Assembly: GCA_020055645.1 (NCBI GenBank)
Contig: CM034548.1
Coordinates: 2,294,001-2,358,000 of the forward strand
DNA length: 64,000 nt
Direction: 5' to 3'
From: Tomocerus qinae
Lineage: Eukaryota > Arthropoda > Collembola > Entomobryomorpha > Tomoceridae
Every line of letters begins with the position of its first letter. Position 1 is the stretch's first letter. The notes below the pieces were generated by a model. It did no database searches. It worked only from the letters and a program-made list of their open reading frames with translations, and was not told where the DNA came from. A program made the position numbers and the translations under genes. Shown here piece after piece: positions 48,192 through 61,105 of this stretch.

Positions 48192-48281
48192 GTAATTCTC
48201 CCACCAACTGAATGCAACTTCCATCGTAAATACATTCACCAATTATTTGATACTCATTCTGATTTGTTTCGTCTTCTACAG

Positions 48282-48342
48282 AGTGAAATTTGGTGTTCCG
48301 CTTGATGACGTGTGCAAGAATGACATTCCAGGACCACTTCTC
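48282..48342 (+). CDS. RhoGAP gene exon, start of RhoGAP domain
   Basis: Acceptor TCTTCTACAG and donor GTGAGT bound 61 bp. With two bases from the previous exon it encodes KVKFGVPLDDVCKNDIPGPLL. This is the first element of a RhoGAP fold, matching the family's usual FGVPL...C...IP opening, except that the family more often has a basic or hydrophobic residue before the proline. It ends in phase 0. Confidence 0.93.
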
Positions 48343-49298
48343 GTGAGTTCATCATCTTTATGTTTGTTCTGCTTATTTTTCATTGCACTGCACAATCATT
48401 TACATAATAGTAAATTAGCTTATGGTGTGTTTAGTTTGCTGAATTTCCTCATTATTTTTCTGTTAAATGAGTACCTCATTCTGTGTTTACACTGCTACGT
48501 AGTATTATTATATTAAACGTAGCAATCCATAGTCTCTGTGTGATGTTTAATGTGCGATAAATTGTGTTGTTTGTATGATGTTTTGTTTACATACTTCAGT
48601 GGTGGAGTAATCTAACTAATACTAAGTATTATAGCTCATGTCGAAATGCATTCAAACCAAACATCACGTCAAGTCACTATATTTATCAGTTAGACAAACA
48701 TAATGATGTCGTTAGAGAATTTCTAATAGTATAAAGAGGGAAAGAGGAATCGCTCCTGACTTCCTTTCTGCCGGAACACAATGTACTATTACTACATTAC
48801 ACCACTAACATTACGTACAACACATTAAATGGATAAACACAGACGGGAAAAAAATTGATTGGGTAGACGGATGTTTTGTTGACAAAGTGGTGGTGCTGAC
48901 TGGCGAAACAAATGATTAATCTAATCTTAAAGAAAAGAGCAGCGAAGTGAGCGAGGGAATCGAGATGAGATGGAGTCGCATTCGCTCGCATGCCACTTTG
49001 CGCTCCACTATAAAGATCTTATGCAAGCCAGAAATGAAGTTGTCAATTGTTTCTTTCGTAGAATTTCTATCCCAACTTGGCAGGTGTCCTTTTTATTCTG
49101 TCTAGTCTTATGCAAGAAGGGAATGCATTGTCGACATTTTCTATTCATTGAAATGTGTAATTATTCTTTGCTCCCTGTTTTGTTTTGCTTGGTTCAAATC
49201 TTTCTGTGTAAATAGAAATAAATGAATTCTTGGCTATTTGTGTAATTGAATGAAGTTGATGTGCTTTTGTTTATGATTTGACTATTGTTTGTAAATAG

Positions 49299-49570
49299 GT
49301 ACTGATTTTGAAGCTGAATAAGGAAGCCCCCTACAAGAAAGATGTGTTCCGAGCCCCTGGCCATCAGGGAAATATGAAAAAACTTATTCACTTCCTCCAA
49401 AATGGACGCTTAGTGAACATTGACAACTTTTCGGTGTACACTATCGCATCGGTGCTCAAAAAATTTCTTCGCAAAATTCCAGAGGGGATATTTGGCAGGG
49501 AAGGGGAAGCTAGACTTTTTCAGATCATTGACATGGAAAGTCTTGAGGAGCAGAGGGACCACATTCATTC
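49299..49570 (+). CDS. RhoGAP gene exon with arginine finger
   Basis: Bounded by GTAAATAG|GTACTG and ATTC|GTAAGC, this 272-bp exon encodes the first half of the catalytic domain. DVFRAPGHQGNMKKL (around 49341-49385) is the family's GIFR-x-x-G motif; the catalytic arginine finger is the CGA at 49350-49352. VYTIASVLKKFLRKIPEGIF (from about 49434) is the conserved ASVLK-x-FLR-x-IP helix and loop. The Asn-Gly-Arg stretch LQNGRLVNIDNFSV matches the usual G...D/S spacing between these motifs. It ends with two bases of a serine codon completed in the next exon. Confidence 0.96.
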
Positions 49571-49998
49571 GTAAGCTACATAATCCTCTCTGATATAAAA
49601 TGTTAATGGATGATTTGTCAAGTAACCTTGGAAGTATATTATTGCGATAGTGTGATAGTGACAACTTTTAAATAGGCCTTATAGCAGCTCATATTTTGTA
49701 TGTAATAAATAATGCTAATGTGATGAAATCATTTTATGCCATTAATAATGACTAAGGCTTAAAAATTAAATGATTTTCGTCAATCCATTCATTCAAATTA
49801 CTATGATTTTCTAAAATCCATTTTTTCCAATTAAGAATTTAAACAAAATATAAACTGAAGCAAATATTTACCAACTAAGGAACTGATAAATTGTGACAAA
49901 ATAGTTGTGTCTCTTGAAAAGTATTTTAATCGACATTTCAACTCTTGAAATAAAATTATAGAATTTGATTGTATTGTAATATGAAGATACCTACAAAC

Positions 49999-50573
49999 CA
50001 GTGTACAAAATACCATTTACCACTTACCAGGGGTAAGTGGTTTTTAATGGTATTTAACGTTAAATACCACCTCCTAAAAAGTAGTGGTAAGTGGTAAAAA
50101 TGGTAAAAATTGTTTCGTTTAAATTTCGTGTTTAGATTTTGAATAAAATTTTGCGTATGTAATAAAAGTATGAAATAGCGTAGCAGCTGATGATTGTTCT
50201 TACTAATTGATAAGTTTTCGTCAATCAAAGTTAGATTCAACCAATGTGGGTATTAATAGCCCTTATTTGCCGATTGAGAAATTAATTGCAATTAAGCTGC
50301 CTTCAAATCAATTTTAATTTGACGATACCAAATGTAATCTTGGTTTTAGTAATATTTACTTGATTAATTTGATAATTAATTAAGGGGCTAATTGAAAATG
50401 TATCATTGAAAATAAAGTTTTAAAACCTATATATAGGCAGTCTAATATCTGCACTAAACTGTCTAATCAATCTCAAATATTTACCATTTTTACCATTAAA
50501 TGCATTTATACCATTAAGTTCATTTTTACCCCTGTTATGGTAAAAAAGCCTATAAAGTGGTTAATGTATACTG
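49999..50573. mobile_element. hAT-like MITE, copy 3, in RhoGAP intron
   Basis: Starts CAGTGTACAAAATACC and ends TTAATGTATACTG, with the 8-bp duplication CTACAAAC (49991-49998) and CTACAAAT (50574-50581), one mismatch. The interior follows copy 2 throughout (GTAAGTGGTTTTTAATGG, TTTAACGTTAAATACCAC, TACCATTTTTACCATTAAAT). Its 575 bp make up half of the 1109-bp intron, and its right end is only about 106 bp before the next exon. It has no coding capacity. Confidence 0.93.
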
Positions 50574-50679
50574 CTACAAATATGAATGTGGTATTAAAGT
50601 TATGCTGCAATCGCATAAATTAGGACATAACCAAAACGTAGTTCAAGAAATCTATCTAACGTCTCAATTTTGTTTACAG

Positions 50680-50881
50680 ATTAATATCCACATTGCCAGC
50701 GTATACTCAAAGGCTGATTGTGTTGTTGTTTGGCACATTTCGAGTAATTGCCTCCAATTCGGAAAGATCGCAGACCGGAATGACTTCAGAAGCATTGGGC
50801 GTTTCGGTAGCACCGTCATTCTTCCAGAGTTGCGTCTCTGACGGTAAACAGGCCAAAATGGAGGATGTCATGAGATTTAAG
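50680..50881 (+). CDS. RhoGAP gene exon, second half of RhoGAP domain
   Basis: Acceptor TTTGTTTACAG, donor AAG|GTAATG. The exon encodes LISTLPAYTQRLIVLLFGTF then RVIASNSE, the family's LP..N/Q..L...L...L helix, followed by GMTSEALGVSVAPSFFQSC, which aligns with the usual M-T/S-x-x-N-L-A-x-x-x-x-P motif. In this gene the asparagine is replaced by alanine (GCA, 50792-50794). SDGKQAKMEDVMRFK follows. The exon begins with one base completing a serine codon and ends in phase 0. Confidence 0.96.
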
Positions 50882-53800
50882 GTAATGGTTTTATCACATT
50901 GTCCAACTCAAACAGTTGTTAGTTTTTAGATGCATAATTGTGTATTGACCGTTTCCATTTTCGATTCTACTTAAATACCTAAGTACTATTCAATCAATTT
51001 TTGTACCTTTTCTTATGACGTTTCTCTTCTGTAGTTTCTTTCTCTGTCATTGCTTTGACACTAAATTCAACGAGCACTATTTGTACTTACTCTTTCTTAC
51101 TTCTTACCCGTCCAAACGAAACGATTGGTTGGCCAGTAGTGCAATGAAAACTCACATGTTTTTTACAACTTGTTATTAGTACTTTTACTTATTACAACTT
51201 TTATTCCCGAATTTGCATTTCTGTTTAATGTGGTTCGGGGAAGTTCAATAACTAGATCCTTAGCAGAAAGTGTAGTACTACTGTTCTCAAGTGAACAGAA
51301 TAGAGAAGTGAGATTAGTCAATTGCCCACCAATACTATAGATTGAAAATTATCACTCACAGCAAACTAATAACGTAGCTACCATTTAAACTTTATCGCTT
51401 GGGTGATTTAATGTACAACTTTATAAGTAGAATAGTCATCAATCAAAATAAAAAATCAGTCAGGTTGATGATTTATTATTTAAATTATTATTTATATATT
51501 TAAATAATTAAAGTGGTAATTTGTTTTTTTACTAACGAAGGTTACGTTTATTTGGAAACATATCTCAACATAACATTCTTTTGATTCTATTGAATGCGCT
51601 TTCAATCGCTCAAGTGTATTTACATAGATTGCAAAAGCGGTAAAAATTACTGATTCCACGTTACTTTGACAAGTTGAGCAATGATTAGTCTGCCTTTTAA
51701 TTCGTTGAAATCAATTCAAGGAATGATTGGATCATTGGTTAGGAACTTCAGTACAGTAGTAATTGTGCCACGATTGAGACGATTGCAATTGTCAGCCTCA
51801 GTCCGACGGTAAAATCTTTACGCAGAAGTTAGGATAGTTCTATTTAAAAAAAAATTAAATAGGTAATGCTAATATAAATTCAATGTTTTGCCTCTGACGT
51901 TTTTTAAACTACTCTAAACTTATTTACAAAAATAAACTCGCATATTTGTATTCGGAATAATCACCAAGTGTCAGAATAGTGAACGATAATATAAATATCA
52001 CTTTCGCTTTGGGCTCTATGGTGAAAGGAATATTACGGTACCATTTTTCTGCAATTATTCGAAATAGGCTTGTCCTATATTAGGAAGCTACGGGCCACTT
52101 GTGGGGAGTAAACTTTATAGGAAGCTGTAATTCATTTGAATTGATTTATTACAGCAGAGCGTGTTTTAAGTAAAAGTACTAATAATAAGTCAATTGTTGT
52201 GGATATGAGTGCTAATTACGAGCCAGTGATTTTTGGGTGAGTTGCCCATGTGTTATAACATGACACAAAGAAAGCAGAGTATATTCTAATATAAGTAAGT
52301 ATATATAATATATTCTAATGTATGTATAATGGTCGCGAATGACATTGTACTGAGTTTCGTCAAAAGAGTACGTATATACTCTGTTGACAAGGGCCCCATT
52401 GGTGGAAAGAAGTGCAAGTCAAAAGAAATGGGGAGCACTAATTGAGACTTCCTAATTATTCACTCTAATGACTGTTTTGTTTCATTTTTCTATTCTCTCT
52501 GCAATCAATCATTTGGGCGGTTCGTTCGATTTAGGCCGAGGTGGACGTAAGTCACACTTTTCACACTTGATGTTGTCACTTGTCAGTTGTATGTGTCTAC
52601 CTACCTACCTACTCTACAGACGATTCTTTAGAATATGTATGTATGTACTATACTACATGACATGACATAGCTAAATGCCTGCCCCATCCACATTTACTGC
52701 ATACCTATGCTCATTACCGTTGAAGTTGTTTTTGCTGATGTAAATGATATTCATTGAAATGCATTTGACCGAGTCATTAGTTAAACATTAGTTTTAGATT
52801 TATTTACGTAAAGATTTAGTGTTTGCAGTTTTGTAAACATCTAGAATCTAGGATTATCCAGAAGAATCTATAAGCTCGTACCCCTCCATATGTTGCAAAT
52901 CTTTAGTTTGGATAAGTCAATGTATCTCTAAAGTAGGCAAAACAGCTTCATATTTTTAATTGATAAAGTTGGTTGATCACATTAGGTGTTAAGTTAAGCC
53001 CTTCTTGTATTTATCAAATCAATAATATTCTTAGACGAATAAATTTCGGAGAATCAAATAGATTTTGACTCCAGCGGAAGAGCACTTGAGCAGATTACAA
53101 TCCTTTGCAAAAGGTTTTCGAAAGTGCACTAGAGGAGGAATTTGATTTGAACTCGAAAATATTTGACAAACAAAATTAGAACATTACAAGGTCTACTAGT
53201 GAGATCACAAAGTATATTTTAACCAATGGCACTCTCAATGAAGTGCGAAATCCCTCCCTCCTTGTGCTGGTTGTGCACTGACGAATTCCGCTCAAATGCC
53301 ATTCTGCAAGAGTGCACAAAATCCAGTTGATTCCCCTAATTATTAATTGATCTGCTATTTTTATGGATGTTGGTGAACTAGCCTGAAATCGATATAGAAG
53401 AGATTGCACTGTGCAATAATAAATAAATAACCTCTAGGCTAATGTAGGAGAAGTATGGTCCTAGGGAAATCATCCTTGATTATGAACTAGTAGTCATGAA
53501 TGCATTGAATTTCGTTGTGTCCACTTCAGATATTTATTGTTTGCCTCTTTCACGTGGTACAATGTTTTTATAGAAAATATGCCAAGAATTAGGACTACAA
53601 AGAAAATATAACAATCTCCAAAGCAAAATTAGTCTACACGTCCTTATAGGGTACCAATCCGATCATTCCGATCCAGCCAAGCAAAGCTAGTTCAGGGTTA
53701 AGACGATTGGGGGACACATATTTGAAAACAGGCATATATAAGCAGGCATCTATATTTTGTATAAAAAATACTTCGCACAACTAATATGGTGCCGGAGGAT

Positions 53801-56800
53801 TTCATAATTCTGTCAACACAGATGTCGTACAAATCTGATGTTGTATATCTTCATCGATAAGCTTCGTTGAAGAGAACAATTTCTTCTTACTTTGAATTAT
53901 TCATCAATAGCATAGCCTACTGTTGAGGTTTGACAACATCACCAAATATTACAGAAACTAGAACAGTTCACATTTGTCGCATTTATAACAAATCACCTTT
54001 ACCTTTTTACATATATCATCTTCTGAGGTTTTCATAATATCAGAATACTTAAAATATTATATAGTACCCATGTTACTAAGTTATCGTTTGAAACGTTTTG
54101 TTTTATTTATTTATGTTACTAAAATGATTTCCATTTTAGTTTGGCATCAGAACAAAAACTAAGGGCACAACATTATACATATCCTCCAGCGTTTATTTCA
54201 TAGTTATCGTATAACTTGTATTGGACAGTTCACCTTTGTCGTTGGAACAGTTCACCTTTGTCGTTGGAACAGTTCACCTTTGTCGTTGGAACAGTCACCT
54301 TTGTCATTGGAACAGTTCATTTTTTCCTTTTAGGACCAGTTTCTCAGACCAGTTCATCGTATACCATTTTTATGGTAATTTGAAAACGGCGTAAAAACTA
54401 CTACCTAATCCTTAGTTCAAGATGGGTCAAAATGTTACTTTGGCAGCTCCTCCCTTTTTAGGTGAAGTCAATAGGATGTTTAGCTCTCTTTCTGCTGCCA
54501 GCTTGAATAGAAAAAATTGGGTGCAGGCCCAGGGGGGATCGGTGGCTGTATCCGTGACCACGAGCTTTTTCCCAGCTAAAAGTTAACTCAATTCACCCAA
54601 ACCTCAAGATGGCTACAGAAAGAGGCTGAAAGTGGCTATTGACATCACCTATTTGTAACGTTCGAATCAGTTTGCCTTAGTTATTACAAAAAAATTTATA
54701 TATCTAGTGTCTACATGCCATTGTAACTTTGACCATTGACATTGGCCGTTGTGCATATAATGTGAAATGGTACATGTAAATCTGGCATAATTTTCGGGAC
54801 GGATAAAAATAAAATTGATATATAGGTTCCTTTTTAGTCAGGTAGTCTGTACTGCAGACTCTGTGGAGGATGTTTCCGAATTAAAATTTGTTATTTCCAC
54901 TCTGGACCCAAATCTTGCGATTTTGTGTCCAGTCCCATCCAATTGATCAATTAAATAATAATAGATGACGTTGAACTGCAGGGGGAGTTACCCAAAACTT
55001 CACGAATTTTACAGGCCTAATAATGTGAATGCACAATTTACGGTTGGAATGAACTCGATCTATGTACATGGAGTTTGGCCAAAAATGTTAAAAATTTTTT
55101 TTTGAAAATCTAAGAAATCTCAACAACAACCTAGTTTTAGTTTTTTATCAGACTATCAAAGTCATGGAGGGTCTCGAAGGCTTCGTTTAGCCCAATATTT
55201 TTAGTTACTTCCAAAAAAATTTATAATAATATTTCTAAAATATTTTTGGAAAATGGCTGATAATAATCTTCAGAGGTCACAACTGTCGCCTTGTGGCCTT
55301 CCAAGTTAGTTAATATAAATTATGAGACTAACTACAATGTCCAAATTGATTGAGAAATGAAGGTCCGTGAAGGCAGAGTGGAGTGGAACATCCATGAAGG
55401 CAGGGTGGCATATCCATATATGCAGAGTAGGAGTACGAAACACACGTATTGCCTTCTACTACAGTTACAGTACCTTAAGTCTCGCTATTCTTCATAATTC
55501 ACATCATATTACATTTTCTGTATGTGAAAATAATTTTCGTATTCGTATGTCAAAATGATAAAAGCAGTTATTTAGGACTTGGGAACGGATGCATAAGCGC
55601 TTACTGAAACTGAACAGAAATATCTCACAATTGCTTGCTTTTAGCAGGCATATGTTACATTTCGATGTGAGGGAGCCAAACTGAGGAGCATAATAATATT
55701 ATTTTGTCGTTACCCGCAACTCACAACTGACGATGCAGTTGCAGTAGACAAGTGCTAAAAAGCTGACGACTTTTCTTTCGTCAGCTCATATCGTGCCAAC
55801 AAACTGTCATCACATCACCCGTCGTGTTTTCCAAGCGACTGGGTTTGTATGACAGTGATGCGATTCAGACATGATACACTTACATGAGCAATGCAGTAAT
55901 TGTTACCCTATTATATATTATAAGCTGGTTTAGTCTACACTGGGATGCTGCTTACAGCATATCAACTAACTGTCTGATACTGATGAGAAACGCACAGATA
56001 GGATAAACCATTCGGAATAGTTTTAAGAGGAGTCGGGACTTTGGACGAAAATGAGGATATGATGAATTCGGCTTCACGTCGAGTACGTTCTCATTTTCAA
56101 AATTTTCTTACTTTTTTTAAGTTGAACCTGAAAGCCCGCCTTTAAAATTGGCTGTTCAAACCTTTGAAAATTTAAATTCACAATTCTGAGCTTGACTAGA
56201 GATAGTGTAAGGAAAAGAAAGAAAAATTTATTTGGATTTTTTTTCACGTTTGCTAATAAAATGCCGCCTTGTAGTCGCCATCAAAGTGTTTCCTCATTTG
56301 TATGGCATTTTTGTTATATGTTTAGAGGTTTTTACAAATCCCGGGGATCACATTTTATGGTTTTACATGTAGAACTTTGCTGTAACGACAGGACGGAGAT
56401 TACTAATTCGTATTCTGTCTGCAAAACTCTGCGGTGTGCATTTATTACGGTGGTTGCCATTGGGAATCTGTGTGTACCAAAGTTCCTACACCTCCTTAAG
56501 CATTTTATTGTGTGGTCTCTGAAGTCTCATTCTATGCATCCAAAAAAGTGAGAGGATGTGTGATATTTGATGCAATCTTTGTCAGGTGCCAAACTGCCAA
56601 ATATACAATTCGGGAGGGCAATTATCCTGAGGCAGGTTTTATTCATATTAGGCTTCACAACGACATGGTCAATGTTAGTAAAAATAATTATTACACTGTC
56701 ACAGCCACAGTATTTAATACCAAGAATATATGGGCCAAACATAAACATTTATAGCATTATCCTTCTGCTGTAGCTTCCGACGTAGTGGTTAAATAAAATA

Positions 56801-58239
56801 TTATTATGAATATTATTCATATTATTATTGGTTTAAACGTTTTGATTTCATTTGGTAGACGAGTTTTGTTGAAGCTATTATATTCTGCAAGTACTGATGA
56901 TTAAATAAATTATCTATTTAGTTACATACAGTATGCTTTTGTGCTGTTATGTCGCTCATGCAATGCATCATAGGAAAGCCAATTTAATTGCGATAAATAT
57001 TTGCTATGCGCTATTTTGCATGTAGCACAATAAGTCATGACCACACCCACAAGAATTAAAGATGCCAATAAATTTTATTAAATGTCAGGAGGGTAGAAAT
57101 GTACAGGATTTATGTTTGGCGAAATAAATATCAGGGTGAATGCTCTTCATACTTGTTACATCCATTCTTTAAATTTTATTTCCTGTACTTGTCCTCAACT
57201 TCAGAAGGTTCTTTTCTTCAAATGACTTGCAAAGCTTTTCAACTCTGTCTGCATTGTAATGAACCGGAGAGTCAAGTCAAAACCCACAGAAAGTCCTTTC
57301 AAATTACAGATGTTTACTTCTTAGATAATATAATTATGAACCAACGTTTAAGTTAAAATATAGTTTTGACAGTTATCCGTAACTCTGTGGCTATTTTACA
57401 CTTTTTTAAATTCTCTACATGAATATATTTCGTTAATTCCCATAACTAATTAATTTTAAATTAATAATCTAAATTTTATTATAATATTTTGATTGTTTAA
57501 TATCTACGCAAATCTTAAATGTAAGATCAATTGAAAATAAATACTTTTCACCAGGCCAGTATCAATGTTTTTTTGCGTGCTTGGTATTCTACATTAAGGA
57601 CAATATTACCTAAAATTAAGTAAGTATTTAAAATTTATGCATTTATACCCAACAAAAACTCGTTAGCCGGCGGCACATCCCTTAGATGTCAACTAGGTAA
57701 ACTTAATTCGAAACGGCAAAATGCTTTCCAAAGTTTCCAAACTTCTGTGTAGTTCTATCTAATTTGCAGTCATAAAAACATGACAAGTGCACGTATTCGC
57801 GTTTAATTGTGTTAATGATTGTGGCCTATGTTATGAATTGGTGCGAATTAGTGGCCGTTGCTTATTCGCAAGCATATCATAATAAATCAAAAGAGGTCAC
57901 AGATCCACAAAAATGACGGTAAACATAAATTCGATTTTTTGCGAATTTGAATTGACTGGCCTTTTGAGTATTGAATGGACAGCGTGCTTTCAAATTCGGT
58001 ATTATTATTATTAGTTGTTTCGTTATAATTTATTTGAATAGCTAGTCTGCTTATACTTTGGACATAATATTTTCACTATAATCCAATTAGATTAAAGATT
58101 TTTGCACAGCAACAATTTGAGTAGAAAAATTATTTGCAGTTAAACACTTTAATACATATCGATACAAGCGGTACTGTTAGGATGTAATGTGAATGATGCA
58201 AAAGTAATCTCATAGACATTATTATTACATGTTGTTTAG
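50882..58239 (+). other. 7.36-kb intron of the RhoGAP gene
   Basis: The donor GTAATG and the acceptor TTGTTTAG bound this intron. It contains a 22-bp minisatellite at 54223-54320 and no recognisable nested gene. A few frames (for example 56192-56551, 119 codons, and 57099-57356) are AT-rich with no domain seen. Near 54420-54620 the texture is coding-like for short runs in changing frames (GCAGCTCCTCCC..., GGTGCAGGCCCAGG), perhaps an old transposon protein. Confidence 0.85.
54223..54320 (+). repeat. 22-bp minisatellite, about 4.5 units
   Basis: GGAACAGTTCACCTTTGTCG plus TT recurs four times in near-perfect form with one unit shortened by a base (AACAGTCACC) and one changed (GTCATT). A related single unit (GAACAGTTCACATTTGTCG) lies apart at about 53960, suggesting the array grew from a dispersed sequence. 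Confidence 0.9.
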
Positions 58240-58402
58240 GTCGCTACGAAAATAATGAAGTTTCTCATTGACAATTTTGGGGTGAGCAATTTATTTGGAA
58301 GAGAAAACTATGAATATTATGCAAGAATCACCGGCCGAATCCTCAAAGTGGAAGAAGACTGGATTTTTAGTTTTCGTTACCCCCCGGACGCTCTGGTATC
58401 CC
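58240..58402 (+). CDS. RhoGAP gene exon, end of RhoGAP domain
   Basis: Acceptor TGTTGTTTAG, donor TCCC|GTGAGT. In phase with the preceding exon it encodes VATKIMKFLIDNFG, the last helix of the RhoGAP domain, then a conserved-looking extension LFGRENYEYYARITGRILKV and EEDWIFSFRYPPDALVS. The tyrosine-rich extension is not part of the canonical domain and should help to identify the subfamily. It ends one base into an arginine codon. Confidence 0.95.
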
Positions 58403-61105
58403 GTGAGTAACTATTTTGATTATTCTTACGATGTAAAACATAATATAGCCATTCGTTAATATTATTTTTAATTATATGCCACATCACTACCTCTTAATGT
58501 ATTCCTATTTTTTAAATGGCATTTACGTTTATATTTTTTCTGAGAATAAGTCAGAAAAATCACTTGAAATGGTACATGGAGCACTGCATTTATATTTCAG
58601 TATTTCTTGACTCTTCCTTTAATAATCTGTAAATATTTATGTAAAATATCATTTAAAAAACAATCAATATTATTTTTAAGAAAATAGGAACGATTTAGCT
58701 TCACAAGTGCAGCACCGCACCAATATTTGCCTGTTTTAAGAGCTGTATGAGTATATGTTAGGTGCTTATGAGTTATGAAGCATAGAGAAAGGGGAAAATC
58801 GATTTATGTTATAGATATTGATTGATTACAATTTACAATAGATGATATGGACGAAGATTTGAATCATTCCAAAGTAACTGACAGGGACACTGCAATTGCC
58901 ATTGCCAAATTCTAAAACGTAATCAATCTATTTGTGAATCTGTATCGTCTACGGAGATTTGCCTTATCCATTCAATACAGTTCCTCTGAAAGTAGAAATG
59001 ACGCATGGCGGAAATGATCACAATCTAACTCGGACGGAAACATACTACAAACATAATAAATATCTTAATACATTATTTATTACATAATTAAATGTCATGT
59101 TAGTAAACTATTTAGGTACTAAGATCTGATTGAATCCCTCATAGCAAAGTAACATAAGATGACATAAATACATTATAAGCCTTTTGGTTGTTGGTCCGAT
59201 AAATTTGCAATAGGCGAGTTGGTCATTCTTATTACTTAGGGGACAGATTAAAAATAAATTCTCTACTTATATGTAGTAAGGTCCAATCCAGGACATTGCC
59301 CAACAAATGGCTTCCAACTTGTGCTACAGATAGCCACAAATAATTTATCAGTTCTCCGCTAAGTAATTTCTTTAGTGGCCGATTTGTGTATTGGCCAATA
59401 CAATCATTCATTACCTGTTATCAGTAATTCCATTGAAGTTCAATACTGAATACAATACTTTTGTCGTTTGCTGTTCGTTGTTACAATAATCACATTTTAC
59501 AATTTAACAATTAAAATTCGGGAATTTATTTTACAGTACAAAATATATTATTAATAATTTGCTGCTTTCGGCAATTTTGGGTTATCTTCACGTTTGGATT
59601 AAAGATATCCAGCAACAAATACACTAAAGACCCTTACGAGTCGTCGAGTCAAGAAAAATATTATTTAATCGACTTCTCCGTCCGTGTCAGACGCAGACAT
59701 TATCATTTACGTATAGTTTTATGAAGTAGACTATCATCGGCTGTTGGACTGGGTGCATCGTTTGTGTTCCTCTATTAGTGCATTGAAGCGTTTTAACCGA
59801 TTAGATAAAATCATTTTCACACCACGGGGAAGGGGTTTTCAGTTTGTGCTGTTTTATTTTAGAAGTCTTCTATGAACAATTAAACTATTTTTACATGCGT
59901 TTATTAGCCATAATGTTTTGATACAAATTACTAAGTATGTCAGAGCATAAATAAAAAATGTGCAACTGTTCTGTGATGTTTCTAAATTTTCTTCTTATCC
60001 AAAAATCTCACTCGAATCCCTCCCCCTCGTTCCCATTATCTTAAATTAGCGAAGAAAATGTATCTACCAACTTAGTATATTCTACGGTCAATGCTCGCCG
60101 AGAGTATTAAATGAATTCAGTCTACCAATTTTGTAGGTACCTAAATGATACTCTGAAAACAGTTTTTGAAAAGCATATGAAATGTTAGCTATTTTAACGT
60201 TGACATAAAAGATTACATTACACAAATTTTGTAGGATAAAAGGGATAATTTTCCCTAAGTCGTTTTGCTAACATTGCCTTATATTGCCAATATTTTTCTA
60301 CAAATTCCATAAATTCGTTTAATTATTTTCATTTTTAATTACCTCTGAATGTTGGTAGTTGTAATGTATTTTTGATTGGTTGCGCCTTACCGTATGGGTA
60401 TTATGTTGCACAATGCACAAAGCAAAGGCAGACACAGTCGCCATCACGGAATTATATATGAGTATATATCACTCGCGCCCCGCGTAGTAAAATAACCTTG
60501 CATATTTTACACGCTGGGGCTGCCTTCGGCAGGCTCGCTCATATAATGACAAATTTACGGCAAGGTTTTGCTGGCGCCGCTCGGGGGTCGGCTTCGCCGA
60601 CCGCCCTCGGGCGCACGCAAACCTTGCCGTAAATTTATATGAGTATATAGTATTTGTATCAATTACAGCAATGACTATCAGTAGGTAACAAAATTTTGCG
60701 ACTGTTATGACTGTTAAATATTATGCATTCAGGAAACAACTATTAATTTATTGCGCATATGAAAAATCTGCATTTTTGGAAATGCAAAATAAAATTCTTA
60801 CGAAAAGAAAAATCGTCTGTTAGTTAGCCATAGTATATGTACTAATGCAAACTAGTATAGGAATTTTGTATATGTACCGGTATGTAAATATTTAGATTTG
60901 CCAAGTAGTACAGATTACAAACAAATTGAGTTTCTCTAAATACTAGTCGTAGTTATGTTTTATATATTTATACTTGATATTATTGGTTTAAACTTTTATC
61001 TTTTGTTTGATTGACTTGACACGACATAATTTGACTTGAATGCTTAATGCGATTGATAAAGATGAATTCACCTTGCCAATTTTTCCTTGTTCACCTTTTG
61101 CTCAG
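58403..61105 (+). other. 2.7-kb intron of the RhoGAP gene
   Basis: GTGAGT donor and TTTTGCTCAG acceptor. AT-rich except for the GC-rich hairpin cluster at 60455-60649. No nested gene recognised. Confidence 0.85.
60455..60649. repeat. GC-rich multi-hairpin element flanked by 14-bp direct repeats
   Basis: TATATGAGTATATA occurs at 60455-60468 and 60636-60649, enclosing 167 bp of unusual structure. Hairpin 1 pairs GCCCCGCGTAGTAAAAT with ATTTTACACGCTGGGGC (60477-60520). Hairpin 2 pairs CTGCC and GGCAG around TTC (60520-60532). Hairpin 3 is a large nested stem: AAATTTACGGCAAGGTTT (60551-60568) pairs with its complement at 60619-60636, and its tip is GGTCGGC-TTC-GCCGACC (60586-60602). The direct repeats look like a target duplication, although the right one overlaps the last stem base. 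Non-coding, probably a mobile foldback element. Confidence 0.7.

Noticed and set aside
56192..56551. 119-codon frame nested in the large RhoGAP intron
   Set aside because: Starts at a near-cognate codon (TTG), is Phe/Cys/His-rich without a pattern, and no splice or poly(A) context fits a nested gene.
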